Shown piece by piece: positions 53,754 to 61,390 of a stretch of 64,000 nt of DNA. Source of the stretch: JAIXWP01 sp965247015 (GTDB lineage: Bacteria > Bacteroidota > Bacteroidia > Flavobacteriales_D > Sanyastnellaceae); contig CBDFGG010000004.1 of assembly GCA_965247015.1 (NCBI GenBank), positions 1-64,000 of the forward strand. Reading direction: 5' to 3'. The notes beneath the pieces were generated by a model. That model searched no databases. It saw only the letters and a program-made list of their open reading frames with translations, and was not told where the DNA came from. Position 1 is the stretch's first letter, and every line of letters begins with the position of its first letter. A program made the position numbers and the translations under genes.

Positions 53754-54572
53754 ATGAAAATCACCACCAACCTCCGAAAGATGCGCACCACGCTTGATGG
53801 AACAGCGCAATACACTTTGCCTATTGTTGACATCCTAGATTATACAGGTACTTATTTCATGAATCCATTGGTAGGAGAACGCATTGAGCTTCAATTTGAA
53901 AATGAAATTCATTGTGTTGAGACCGGAAAAAAAATCAAGAAGACTTTCGGTGAAGGCATGAGCTATGAAGCGTTTATGACCTCACCAAGTGCCTCACCCA
54001 GTATTGTGCGACCAGAGCTGAGTCGCATCCATGAAGGGATCGCTCTTCGCGATGCGGCTTGGGAAGAAGAGCATCATAATAAGCCACACTATGTGTACTT
54101 ATCCCGCACCAGTGATATTAAAGTCGGCGTTACTCGAACAGGCAATGTCCCCAGCAGATGGATAGATCAAGGTGCCAGCGAGGCCATCATTCTAGCAGAA
54201 ACACCCTATCGCCAACTCGCAGGACTCATCGAAGTAGCGCTCAAAGATCATATGGCAGACAAAACCAATTGGCAAGCGATGCTCAAAAATATTGCGAATG
54301 ATAGCACACCACTTGATGATAAGAAAAATCAAGTACTCGATTTTTTACCTGAAGAGTATCATGATTTTGTTTTTGATTCGGATGAAATCACTAAGATTCA
54401 TTATCCTGTTTTAAACTATCCTCAAAAAGTAAAGTCACTGAAGTTGGACACCACTCCGCAATATCAAGGAAAATTAATAGGCATTAAAGCTCAATACTTG
54501 ATATTCGAAGATGGCACTGTTTTTAATGTGCGATCACACGCGGGCTACAAAATGAGTCTGACCTTATTGTAA
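53754..54572 (+). CDS. DUF2797 protein that has lost the zinc-ribbon cysteines
   Basis: This 272-residue protein is of unknown function. The DUF2797 core is clear: HYVYLSRTSDIKVGVTRTGN, SRWIDQGASEAIILAETPYR, LAGLIEVALKDHMADKTNW. In the family the preceding ~50 residues normally hold several cysteines (CxxC pairs around GKxxKKSF, YCxPCF and CxxRPELC). Here the segment reads EIHCVETGKKIKKTFGEGMS, then YEAFMTSPSASPSIVRPELS, and the whole protein has one Cys (Cys54). It is first in an apparent operon with the DUF1800 and DUF1501 genes (2-nt gaps). Confidence 0.82.
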   Translation: MKITTNLRKMRTTLDGTAQYTLPIVDILDYTGTYFMNPLVGERIELQFENEIHCVETGKKIKKTFGEGMSYEAFMTSPSASPSIVRPELSRIHEGIALRDAAWEEEHHNKPHYVYLSRTSDIKVGVTRTGNVPSRWIDQGASEAIILAETPYRQLAGLIEVALKDHMADKTNWQAMLKNIANDSTPLDDKKNQVLDFLPEEYHDFVFDSDEITKIHYPVLNYPQKVKSLKLDTTPQYQGKLIGIKAQYLIFEDGTVFNVRSHAGYKMSLTLL

Positions 54573-54574
54573 AA

Positions 54575-55939
54575 ATGACAAAAACTCAAGACATCCATCA
54601 CCTCTATTCTCGAGCGGGCTTCGGATTGCATCCACAATATTGGCAAAGCAGAGAAGCCCTTTCAGCAGGGCAACTTGTAGAACAATTATTTGAAGACAAT
54701 AAAAAGTTTACATCTCTTCAGCGATTTGAAGATATCCGTGAACGAAAGGAGGATGTAGGTGGATTAAAAATCTTGAAGATGATTTTGAAAAGCCGAAAAG
54801 ATTTACAGGAATTAAATCTTTCGTGGCTTGATCACATGAGCAGTACCAGTGCTCAATTGCGTGAGAAGATGACTTTCTTTTGGCACAATCATTTTGCTAC
54901 ACAAGTGCCATTTCCAGTGCTAATGCAAGCACAAAATAATATGCTCAGAACACATGCGCTTGGGAATTTCAAAACACTCCTCGAACAAATAGCCATGGAC
55001 CCTGCAATGATTATTTATTTGAATAATCAGCAGAATAAAAAAAATGCTCCCAACGAAAACTTCGCTCGCGAACTCATGGAACTCTTCACGATGGGAAGAG
55101 GAAACTATACCGAACAAGATATAAAAGAAAGTGCTCGGGCTTTTACGGGATGGCATGTTGGGAAAGATGGTTATTTCAAATTCGAGGAGAAGCAACATGA
55201 TGATGGACAAAAAACTTTTTTCGGTCAAACAGGAAACTGGAATGGTCAAGATATCATACGTATCATTTTAGAGCAGCCATCAACAGCCGTTTTTATTTCA
55301 AAAAAACTCTATCGATATTTCATACACCCCACCATTGATCAAGCCTTTGTAAATGAAATGGCACAGGTCTTTCGAATGAATAACTATGAAATATCACCTG
55401 TTTTAAAATTCATTTTTACATCAAAACATTTTTATAGAAATGATAAAAAAGGAAGTTTGATAAAATCACCCGTTGAGTTAATTGTATCCTACAAGCGATT
55501 GTTTGGGTTGCGATTAAACAAACCCGAGAACATGATCAAACTTCAACGCGGCTTAGGACAACTTCTCTTCTTCCCGCCCAATGTAGCGGGCTGGCCGGGT
55601 AATCAAGCATGGATTGATAGCACATCATTGTTGTTGCGAATGAACCTTCCTTACATTTTTCTTGGAAGAGATAATTTTGATTTAAAAGAAAAAGAACTTC
55701 CGGAAAGTGCATTGATCAAAAACAAAGAAAAGAAACCATTCTTGGGCACACTTCAGTTTGACCCATTACAAAAGTGCATTCCAGCGAATGTTCAATCACG
55801 CGAAGAGCAGTATCAATATGTCTTTGGTATATTAATGTCACACACTGAACTCGTGGCTCCACCGTATCAGGAGCGTTGGACAAAATTCAGCGATGTGGTT
55901 ACTGCCATTCTCTCTTTACCAGAATATCAATTGCACTAA
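54575..55939 (+). CDS. DUF1800 family protein
   Basis: This 454-residue protein matches DUF1800, which nearly always occurs beside DUF1501. Features include the opening HHLYSRAGFGLHPQYW, the central ELNLSWLDHMSSTSAQLREKMTFFWHNHFATQ, NFARELMELFTMGRGNYTEQDIKESARAFTGW, KKLYRYFIHP, and FFPPNVAGWPGNQAWID near the end. No obvious signal peptide is present. The function is unknown, but an extracytoplasmic role in polymer or envelope modification has been suggested for the pair. The DUF1501 gene starts 2 nt after its stop. Confidence 0.9.
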   Translation: MTKTQDIHHLYSRAGFGLHPQYWQSREALSAGQLVEQLFEDNKKFTSLQRFEDIRERKEDVGGLKILKMILKSRKDLQELNLSWLDHMSSTSAQLREKMTFFWHNHFATQVPFPVLMQAQNNMLRTHALGNFKTLLEQIAMDPAMIIYLNNQQNKKNAPNENFARELMELFTMGRGNYTEQDIKESARAFTGWHVGKDGYFKFEEKQHDDGQKTFFGQTGNWNGQDIIRIILEQPSTAVFISKKLYRYFIHPTIDQAFVNEMAQVFRMNNYEISPVLKFIFTSKHFYRNDKKGSLIKSPVELIVSYKRLFGLRLNKPENMIKLQRGLGQLLFFPPNVAGWPGNQAWIDSTSLLLRMNLPYIFLGRDNFDLKEKELPESALIKNKEKKPFLGTLQFDPLQKCIPANVQSREEQYQYVFGILMSHTELVAPPYQERWTKFSDVVTAILSLPEYQLH

Positions 55940-55941
55940 TT

Positions 55942-57114
55942 ATGAAAAGAAGAGATTTCCTTAAAACCTCCGCTCTCGCATCAGGAGCTTTATTGCTTCC
56001 TGATATTTTACGTGCATCCACTAATAGTATGCTTGCAGTGGACGATAAAATTCTAATTGTTGTTCAATGGAGCGGTGGAAATGATGGTTTGAATACCGTT
56101 GTTCCATTTAAGAATGACTTATATTACCAATATCGCCAGAAGATAGGCATTCGTCCTACGGATGTTCTTGGACTAACTACCGAAGTGGGACTTCATCCTA
56201 AGCTGCTTGCACTGCGTGAAATGTTTGATGAGGGAGAACTGGCCATTTTGCAAAACGTAGGATATCCAGAACCCGACCGCAGTCATTTCAGATCGATGGA
56301 TATTTGGCAAAGTGCGAGTGCAAGCGATGTGTACTGGAGTGATGGATGGATTGGCCGAATGCTCGATGCCGGTTTTCTTCCGCAGGACGCATTGGAGATA
56401 GATGATAGTTTGAGTCTTGCATTAAAAGGAAAGAACAAAAAAGGTCTAGCCATTCGAGATATTCAACAAGCACATCAGTTAGCCTCGATTGGAAACCATA
56501 TGTGTAATGGTGCGCATGAGCATGATAACGTCTCCTATTTAAGGACCACATTACGCGAGGCAACCAGTGGCATCGACTACATCTACAGTCAGTCCAATAA
56601 GAAGTCTAGTACTGCGGCTTATCCATTGACAGAGTTTGGAAGGCAGATGAAATCGACATCCGAGTTGATTATGTCCGGATGTAAGACCAGAGTTTATTAT
56701 TTGACCTTGGGAGGATTTGATACACATGCGGGGCAGCCAGGCACACAAAACAGGCTATTTCAGGAATATTCACAGGCCATTGGAGCATTAAAAAGTGATT
56801 TGAAAAAAGAAAACCGATGGAAAGATGTGGCGATTTTAACCTTCTCGGAGTTTGGTCGACGAGTAAAGGAGAATGCTGGGCGCGGGACCGATCATGGCAC
56901 AGCAGGAGTTTCGTTTGTGATGGGTGGTAGTATCAAAACACCAGGCCTGTATGGTGGAATGCCCAATTTGGAGAAGTTGAAAGATGGGGACTTGATTCAT
57001 GAAATAGACTTTCGAAGAATGTATGCTACACTATTAGATGATTGGATGGGTGTCAGCAGTGCTAAAATATTATCAGATAATTTTTTACGAATTCCTTTGT
57101 TTGTATCGAAATAA
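55942..57114 (+). CDS. DUF1501 family protein with Tat-like signal
   Basis: This 390-residue exported protein has a Tat-type N-terminus (MKRRDFLKTSALASGALLLP; KRRDFL twin-arginine motif). The DUF1501/sulfatase-like alkaline phosphatase fold is suggested by ILIVVQWSGGNDGLNTVVPF, HPKLLALREMFDEGELAILQ, NVGYPEPDRSHFRSMDIWQ, LGGFDTHAGQPGTQNRLF and DVAILTFSEFGRRVKENAGR followed by GTDHGTAG. Metal-binding Asp and His residues in these motifs are in place. Start 55942 follows the DUF1800 stop by 2 nt. Tat export suggests the protein folds, probably with metal, before secretion. Confidence 0.9.
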   Translation: MKRRDFLKTSALASGALLLPDILRASTNSMLAVDDKILIVVQWSGGNDGLNTVVPFKNDLYYQYRQKIGIRPTDVLGLTTEVGLHPKLLALREMFDEGELAILQNVGYPEPDRSHFRSMDIWQSASASDVYWSDGWIGRMLDAGFLPQDALEIDDSLSLALKGKNKKGLAIRDIQQAHQLASIGNHMCNGAHEHDNVSYLRTTLREATSGIDYIYSQSNKKSSTAAYPLTEFGRQMKSTSELIMSGCKTRVYYLTLGGFDTHAGQPGTQNRLFQEYSQAIGALKSDLKKENRWKDVAILTFSEFGRRVKENAGRGTDHGTAGVSFVMGGSIKTPGLYGGMPNLEKLKDGDLIHEIDFRRMYATLLDDWMGVSSAKILSDNFLRIPLFVSK

Positions 57115-57219
57115 GATTATCTTTGTTAAAGCATATCAGTTTTCAACACGTTTTCTGTAGTTATGTGGTTAATGTTTGTTGGAGTATTAGATATGTAAAC
57201 CAACAAACGTTTTTTTTTT
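57096..57219 (+). promoter_or_regulatory. Promoter and attenuator-like leader of the RRM gene
   Basis: TTTG (57096-57099) and a perfect TATCTTTG (57118-57125), 18 nt apart, form a good promoter just after the DUF1501 stop. The leader (~95 nt) contains a perfect 9-bp stem, GTTTGTTGG (57174-57182) / CCAACAAAC (57200-57208), with a 17-nt loop. The stem is followed after one G by ten T (57210-57219), ending 6 nt before the ATG. This has the build of an intrinsic terminator, so read-through must be controlled for the gene to be expressed. An alternative, weaker box (AATGTTTG, 57171-57178) overlaps the stem. Confidence 0.6.
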
Positions 57220-57225
57220 AATCAC

Positions 57226-57579
57226 ATGAACATTTTTGTTTCCGGGCTTAATTACAGCCTATCGAGCGAGGAGCTCACTGAAATTTTTTCACAGTATGGA
57301 TCTGTTACATCTGCAAAGGTGATAATGGACAAAATGACCGGCCGCTCACGCGGATTCGGATTCGTTGAGATGTCTTCTGACGAAGAAGGTCGCAACGCAG
57401 TATCAGCGCTTGATCAAAGCGACGTTAAAGGAAGAAAGATCAACGTTAAAGAAGCGGAAGATCGTCCACAACGTAGCAATGATCGCCCACAACGCAGCAG
57501 CTTCGGCGGCGGTGGCGGACGTGACGGTGGTCGTGATGGTTACAAGCCTCGCTTCAACCGCGATAACAACCGCTACTGA
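57226..57579 (+). CDS. RRM-domain RNA-binding protein
   Basis: This 117-residue protein has one RNA recognition motif (residues 1-80) and a basic, Gly/Arg-rich tail. RNP2 is NIFVSGLNYS and RNP1 is SRGFGFVEMSSD. The tail has RPQRSNDRPQRSS, FGGGGGRDGGRDG and ends RFNRDNNRY. Small RRM-Gly proteins of Bacteroidota and cyanobacteria bind U/A-rich RNA and often rise in the cold. The leader hairpin suggests control by attenuation, perhaps by the protein itself (inference). A UUCG-loop terminator follows the gene. Confidence 0.93.
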   Translation: MNIFVSGLNYSLSSEELTEIFSQYGSVTSAKVIMDKMTGRSRGFGFVEMSSDEEGRNAVSALDQSDVKGRKINVKEAEDRPQRSNDRPQRSSFGGGGGRDGGRDGYKPRFNRDNNRY

Positions 57580-57605
57580 TAAAAATATTTTTATCGAAAA
57601 GAATC

Positions 57606-57636
57606 AGGGCTGTCCTTCGGGGCGGCCCTTTTTTTT
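57606..57636 (+). terminator. Intrinsic terminator with UUCG tetraloop after the RRM gene
   Basis: AGGGCTGTCC and GGGCGGCCCT pair over 10 bp (two G-U pairs) around the very stable TTCG tetraloop, followed by about seven to eight T. Confidence 0.93.
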
Positions 57637-57702
57637 ATCTTCACATTTTAAATTTCTTTCTACCATCTGAAGGCTTGCTTCAAGCTGAAATAAACTATAC
57701 TA

Positions 57703-58839
57703 ATGAATTCAGAAAGCAAACTAAAAATAGAAAATCATATTGCTAGCCTCGTTGCCGCAAAATTTCATGAAAATTTTATTCCTGCTCAAATTAGAGCAAA
57801 TACCTTAATCATTGAAGGTGCAGCTGTAAGCATTGAATTTTCTTGTTCCATCAACTCCGCCTCGGATATTACAAAGGTTCGTCTTGATGTCTATTTTTCT
57901 TATGGTTTCAATCCTATTATAGAATCTTTCATTGGAATCGGACAAAATCTAAATGATGCACTCAACGACGTGATGCTTCGATTTCTCACAACGAGCTTTG
58001 AAACACTTGTAGATGGGCTCATTGCTATAAAGGCATCAGAAAAAACAGTAACAGAAATCTGGAACATCAAAGGCTTAGAGTACAAAGTATTTCTGGGAAA
58101 GATTGGAACAAGAGGCAAACTACCGCCTAATTTGAATAATGATTGGTTTGATAAACTTAGATCAGAAATTGAAAAACTCAATTTGAAAGAAGGTGTAAAT
58201 TCGATAAGATTCTTTTACAGTCATCATAATTTTAATACAACTTCATGCGAAGTTTTATTGAATAACGAACCACACATTGCGTTGCTAGAAAAACTGGCAT
58301 CCCACCAATGGCCAAGTCAATCGGACTTTTACTCCTTGCGTCTTTTCTTAATCCTGCGAGGCGGTCTAGACCTAGAACGATTCATTAAAATTCTTGTGGG
58401 AGACTATGGAATTGATCACCAAGACCATCTGATGAAGCAAATGGGAATTAGCAAACTGGATGAGGAAAGAGCTATGGCATTTATCCCAGAAGCATTCGGA
58501 AGAAAATTCATTCAGGATATGGGTGCCAAAGGTACATTTTCAAATCAAGTATTGATCATTAACGCCAAAGAAGAGCAGTTTGAAGTGAATCTCGACACAG
58601 AAAAGCTATTCGTGGAATCAAATGATATTGTTCAACAACTTACCAAAAATGGATGGAGTGATCCTTTGAAAAATGTAGCATTTCTGAGTGCATCTGTAAG
58701 TGCGGTTAATCAAGCGCTTAATGAAGGTGCCAAAATACACGATATCGATTGTGGCAATTTAGCCACGCTATTTGTAATTAATTCTTACAATTTAGAAGAA
58801 GCAAATACGAAAAAGTCTTTTTGGAAGTTCTGGAAGTGA
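57703..58839 (+). CDS. DUF6348-like protein
   Basis: This 378-residue protein is soluble and has no signal peptide. The N-terminal half matches what I know of DUF6348: SFIGIGQNLNDALNDVMLRF, SFETLVDGL, EIWNIKGLEYKVFLGKIGTR, and INSIRFFYSHH-like strands around residue 165. The C-terminal ~150 residues (FIKILVGDYGIDHQDHLMKQ and onward) form a second region that I do not recognise. The function is unknown. A lipoprotein gene starts 20 nt downstream. DUF6348 genes often sit among polymorphic or immunity-like loci, but nothing here supports that. Confidence 0.55.
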   Translation: MNSESKLKIENHIASLVAAKFHENFIPAQIRANTLIIEGAAVSIEFSCSINSASDITKVRLDVYFSYGFNPIIESFIGIGQNLNDALNDVMLRFLTTSFETLVDGLIAIKASEKTVTEIWNIKGLEYKVFLGKIGTRGKLPPNLNNDWFDKLRSEIEKLNLKEGVNSIRFFYSHHNFNTTSCEVLLNNEPHIALLEKLASHQWPSQSDFYSLRLFLILRGGLDLERFIKILVGDYGIDHQDHLMKQMGISKLDEERAMAFIPEAFGRKFIQDMGAKGTFSNQVLIINAKEEQFEVNLDTEKLFVESNDIVQQLTKNGWSDPLKNVAFLSASVSAVNQALNEGAKIHDIDCGNLATLFVINSYNLEEANTKKSFWKFWK

Positions 58840-58859
58840 AATTCCAAACTCATCGTTCT

Positions 58860-59666
58860 ATGTACCATCCAAAAGAGTATAATTCTTCTTACTTTTTTTG
58901 GATTATTCTATACATGATATGTGTCAGTGGATGTTTGAGCACACCGCAATGCAATGATGATCCATTCAGACCTCCAATATTGTATCAGGCAAAATCAAGT
59001 GATTCTATATCGTTTTATAATGTTCATTCAATTTCGAACCTCGGTAATATTTTTATTGGGAAGAGTAAGTTTTGTGATAGCCTTGAAATACCTATATCAA
59101 GCGGATTGAAGAACACTCCTCACAAGGATCTCATTTATGAAACGTACCGATTACAAATGGACAGTCTTGGTAGGGATGGACTAGAAATTGTGGCAGATTA
59201 CAATGCAACTATTTCCAGAGTAAATTACAATCGAGGTATTTCAAATTTCTATTACCCTGTTTATATCGTCAACCAAACACCTTGTTCTAAACTCTTGATA
59301 GGTAAGGATAGCCACTTATTCGCAATTCAAGAAGCACAAGACGAAAATGGTAGTTGGTTTCCCATTGAAATTCGGAAATTTGATTTCTGTGGTAATGGCT
59401 ATTGGGGGTTGGCTATTCATTCTAGAGAATTCGCAACGGTATTATTTCCAAAGTATCATGGTGACTTTAAAACATCTATCCAAATCAGAATTCAAAATGA
59501 TGAATTAATCTATGTGTCAACATCTTTCGAAGGGTCAATCAATAAAGATCAATTCCTGCTTAGTGATGAACAAAGAAACTTTTGGCAAGAACTTTTTAAT
59601 GATAAATACAGAGCCTCAGAACAGCTCTTTTACGGTACAATGCCCAAAGAACTTGATACATACTAA
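58860..59666 (+). CDS. Lipoprotein of unknown function
   Basis: I do not recognise this 268-residue protein. It has a long n-region (MYHPKEYNSS), a hydrophobic helix (YFFWIILYMICVSG) and a lipobox (VSGC), giving a lipidated Cys near residue 26. The mature part is beta-rich and polar (ISFYNVHSISNLGNIFIG, VNYNRGISNFYYPVYIVNQ, ISRVNYN). It may form a small unit with the DUF6348-like gene 20 nt upstream. An earlier in-frame opening overlaps that gene, and no other start fits the signal peptide better. Confidence 0.7.
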   Translation: MYHPKEYNSSYFFWIILYMICVSGCLSTPQCNDDPFRPPILYQAKSSDSISFYNVHSISNLGNIFIGKSKFCDSLEIPISSGLKNTPHKDLIYETYRLQMDSLGRDGLEIVADYNATISRVNYNRGISNFYYPVYIVNQTPCSKLLIGKDSHLFAIQEAQDENGSWFPIEIRKFDFCGNGYWGLAIHSREFATVLFPKYHGDFKTSIQIRIQNDELIYVSTSFEGSINKDQFLLSDEQRNFWQELFNDKYRASEQLFYGTMPKELDTY

Positions 59667-59820
59667 TTAGGCACTATCACCATATTAGAATAGCCTAGAC
59701 CATATAGATTTTTTCAGGAGCATCGCACCGGCATAGATTTACACCAACAGAATTAACTCTCCCCAACAGGGTGCCGAAAAAAATCAAATCCAAAAATTAA
59801 TGCACGGCCACGCCGCAGAA

Positions 59821-59836
59821 CCGAGCTGCAGCTCGG
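59821..59836. repeat. Perfect 16-bp GC-rich palindrome, REP-like
   Basis: CCGAGCTGCAGCTCGG is a perfect palindrome just past the stop of the glycoside hydrolase gene. On the minus strand it extends to a 12-bp stem with one G-U pair (AGAGCCGAGCTG / CAGCTCGGTTCT). The flanking 30 bp (GCACGGCCACGCCGC) are also GC-rich and unlike the surrounding AT-rich intergenic DNA. It resembles dispersed palindromic repeat elements, and may also act as the terminator of the apaG-hydrolase unit. The rest of the gap 59667-59820 shows nothing else that I can support. Confidence 0.5.
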
Positions 59837-59838
59837 CT

Positions 59839-60867
59839 CTACCATAATTCCCGCATCACCTTCTCCGCCTCTTTCTGCTGCGGGGTGAAATGATCCTGCT
59901 CGGCTTTGGATTGCTCGATGGTCGGAAACCACTTCCATACAAAGCCTCCCATAAACCAATCCTCGTTATAACAATTCTCGATCAAAGCACGATAACAGTT
60001 TGCTTGCGCCTCATAATTGACATTGCCATGTAGTGTATCGGCCCATGGATTGCGGCCGCAATAATCATCACTACGATAACCCCACTCAGTGAAAATAATT
60101 TCCTTTTTCAATGAATCACTCACTTGCTTGAAATGAGCCTTATACTTTTTCCAACTCGCATTCAATGTATCCATTGACGGAGTCGCCTCATGTGACACAG
60201 GACCATACATATCAACTCCGATGTAATTCAAATCACTCCATATCGGCAATGTTTTTTCGCTGCCCCAATTGCATGCATATACCAAATCTCCATGATAAAC
60301 GCTGCGAATGGCTTTTATCAATCCTCTCCAGTAATCCGGACGCTTGCGCACCCACTGATCTACTTCTGTACCGATGCAAAACAACGGCAATCTATTCTTC
60401 TCACTCAATGCCGCAAACTCTAATATGAATCGTGAATAGTCTTCCTCAAAGCTTTTCCATAAACTATCATTTGCATGATCGAGATAGCCCACAAAAACGC
60501 CGCCCTGGAGCCAGATCTGCGGCTTTATCATCGCCACTATACCTTTTTCTTTCGCTAAATCAATACATACTTGAATCCCTTCTGGCGTCTCTCCCCACCA
60601 TTGCCCTCCACCACCCCAAATCAAATCTCCAGATCCATTTACGGAGAATGCAAATGGCATTAATGAAACAGCATTGACATTGGTGTTTTTTAAATCAATA
60701 AAAGAAATTAAATCGACACGATCTGGACCGCCCACAAAACTGACACCCTTCAATTTTTTCGTCGGTGCTTTTTTCCCTTCACTCGAAGTAGAAGCGGAAT
60801 TACACATTAAAAAAAATGCTGCTATAGAAAATAGCAGCATCGTATAAATCAATTTTATCTTATTCAT
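59839..60867 (-). CDS. GH113-like glycoside hydrolase, lipoprotein-type
   Basis: This 342-residue exported TIM-barrel hydrolase resembles GH113 beta-mannanases. The signal is MNKIKLIYTMLLFSIAAFFL followed by MCNSAS, consistent with a lipidated Cys near 22. Barrel motifs are LKGVSFVGGPDRVD, NAVSLMPFAFSV, KEKGIVAMIKPQIW, PLFCIGTEVDQW (likely acid-base Glu), YIGVDMYGPVS and EIIFTEWGYRS (likely nucleophile Glu). The substrate is inferred as mannan or a similar beta-glycan. Its start lies one base after the apaG stop, so the two are co-transcribed. Confidence 0.82.
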   Translation of the reverse strand: MNKIKLIYTMLLFSIAAFFLMCNSASTSSEGKKAPTKKLKGVSFVGGPDRVDLISFIDLKNTNVNAVSLMPFAFSVNGSGDLIWGGGGQWWGETPEGIQVCIDLAKEKGIVAMIKPQIWLQGGVFVGYLDHANDSLWKSFEEDYSRFILEFAALSEKNRLPLFCIGTEVDQWVRKRPDYWRGLIKAIRSVYHGDLVYACNWGSEKTLPIWSDLNYIGVDMYGPVSHEATPSMDTLNASWKKYKAHFKQVSDSLKKEIIFTEWGYRSDDYCGRNPWADTLHGNVNYEAQANCYRALIENCYNEDWFMGGFVWKWFPTIEQSKAEQDHFTPQQKEAEKVMRELW

Positions 60868-60868
60868 C

Positions 60869-61255
60869 TTAGTTCATACTGAATGGCACTTCCAATTTAA
60901 ACTTTGGTACGCGTACATGAAATAGCTGGGCATCACCCACTTTTTGCATCGAATAAAAACCTTGCATGGTTCCTCTCAACGATTTCAAATCACATGCTGA
61001 TTGATACGTGTAGAATTCGCCAGGAAGAATAACGGGCATCTCTCCCACCACACCAGGACCTTCTACCTCACGCTTGATTGCAACTGAATCGAAAATGTAC
61101 CAATGTCTACGAAGCAACTGCACAGGAAAATCATTTTGGTTCTCGATGATAATCTGATATGAAAACACAAAATTATCGGCCAACGGATTACTAATCCCTG
61201 GCTCATATCGAGGCACCACGCTGATTCTAACTCCTGATGTTACTTCTGTTAACAT
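60869..61255 (-). CDS. apaG: ApaG protein
   Basis: ApaG is a small beta-sandwich protein (128 residues) linked to Co2+/Mg2+ resistance and Ap4A metabolism in enterobacteria, and its activity is unclear. The fold signatures are VTSGVRISVVPRYEPGISNP, FVFSYQIIIENQNDFPVQLL, RRHWYIFDS, VEGPGVVGEMPVILPGEFYT, YQSACDLKSLRGTMQGFYSM and FHVRVPKFKLEVPF. I chose the ATG at 61255 (MLTEVTSGVRISV). An in-frame opening at 61288 adds 11 non-family residues. It is followed at one base by the glycoside hydrolase gene. Confidence 0.94.
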   Translation of the reverse strand: MLTEVTSGVRISVVPRYEPGISNPLADNFVFSYQIIIENQNDFPVQLLRRHWYIFDSVAIKREVEGPGVVGEMPVILPGEFYTYQSACDLKSLRGTMQGFYSMQKVGDAQLFHVRVPKFKLEVPFSMN

Positions 61256-61390
61256 TAAAACTCCTATTCTTTGTGAATCGTAGACCACAAAGGTAACTGA
61301 CGATTGTTAATAACTTCAATTTTTCCTAAAAAAAATGTTTAATCCTCGATTCCTATTACCTTCGGGCCACATTTTTTAACCACCAAACCA

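Noticed and set aside
57703..59666. Toxin-immunity or defence island made of the DUF6348-like and lipoprotein genes
   Set aside because: No toxin, nuclease, VgrG/Rhs or defence motifs are present; the pair has ordinary composition and no mobile-element flanks.
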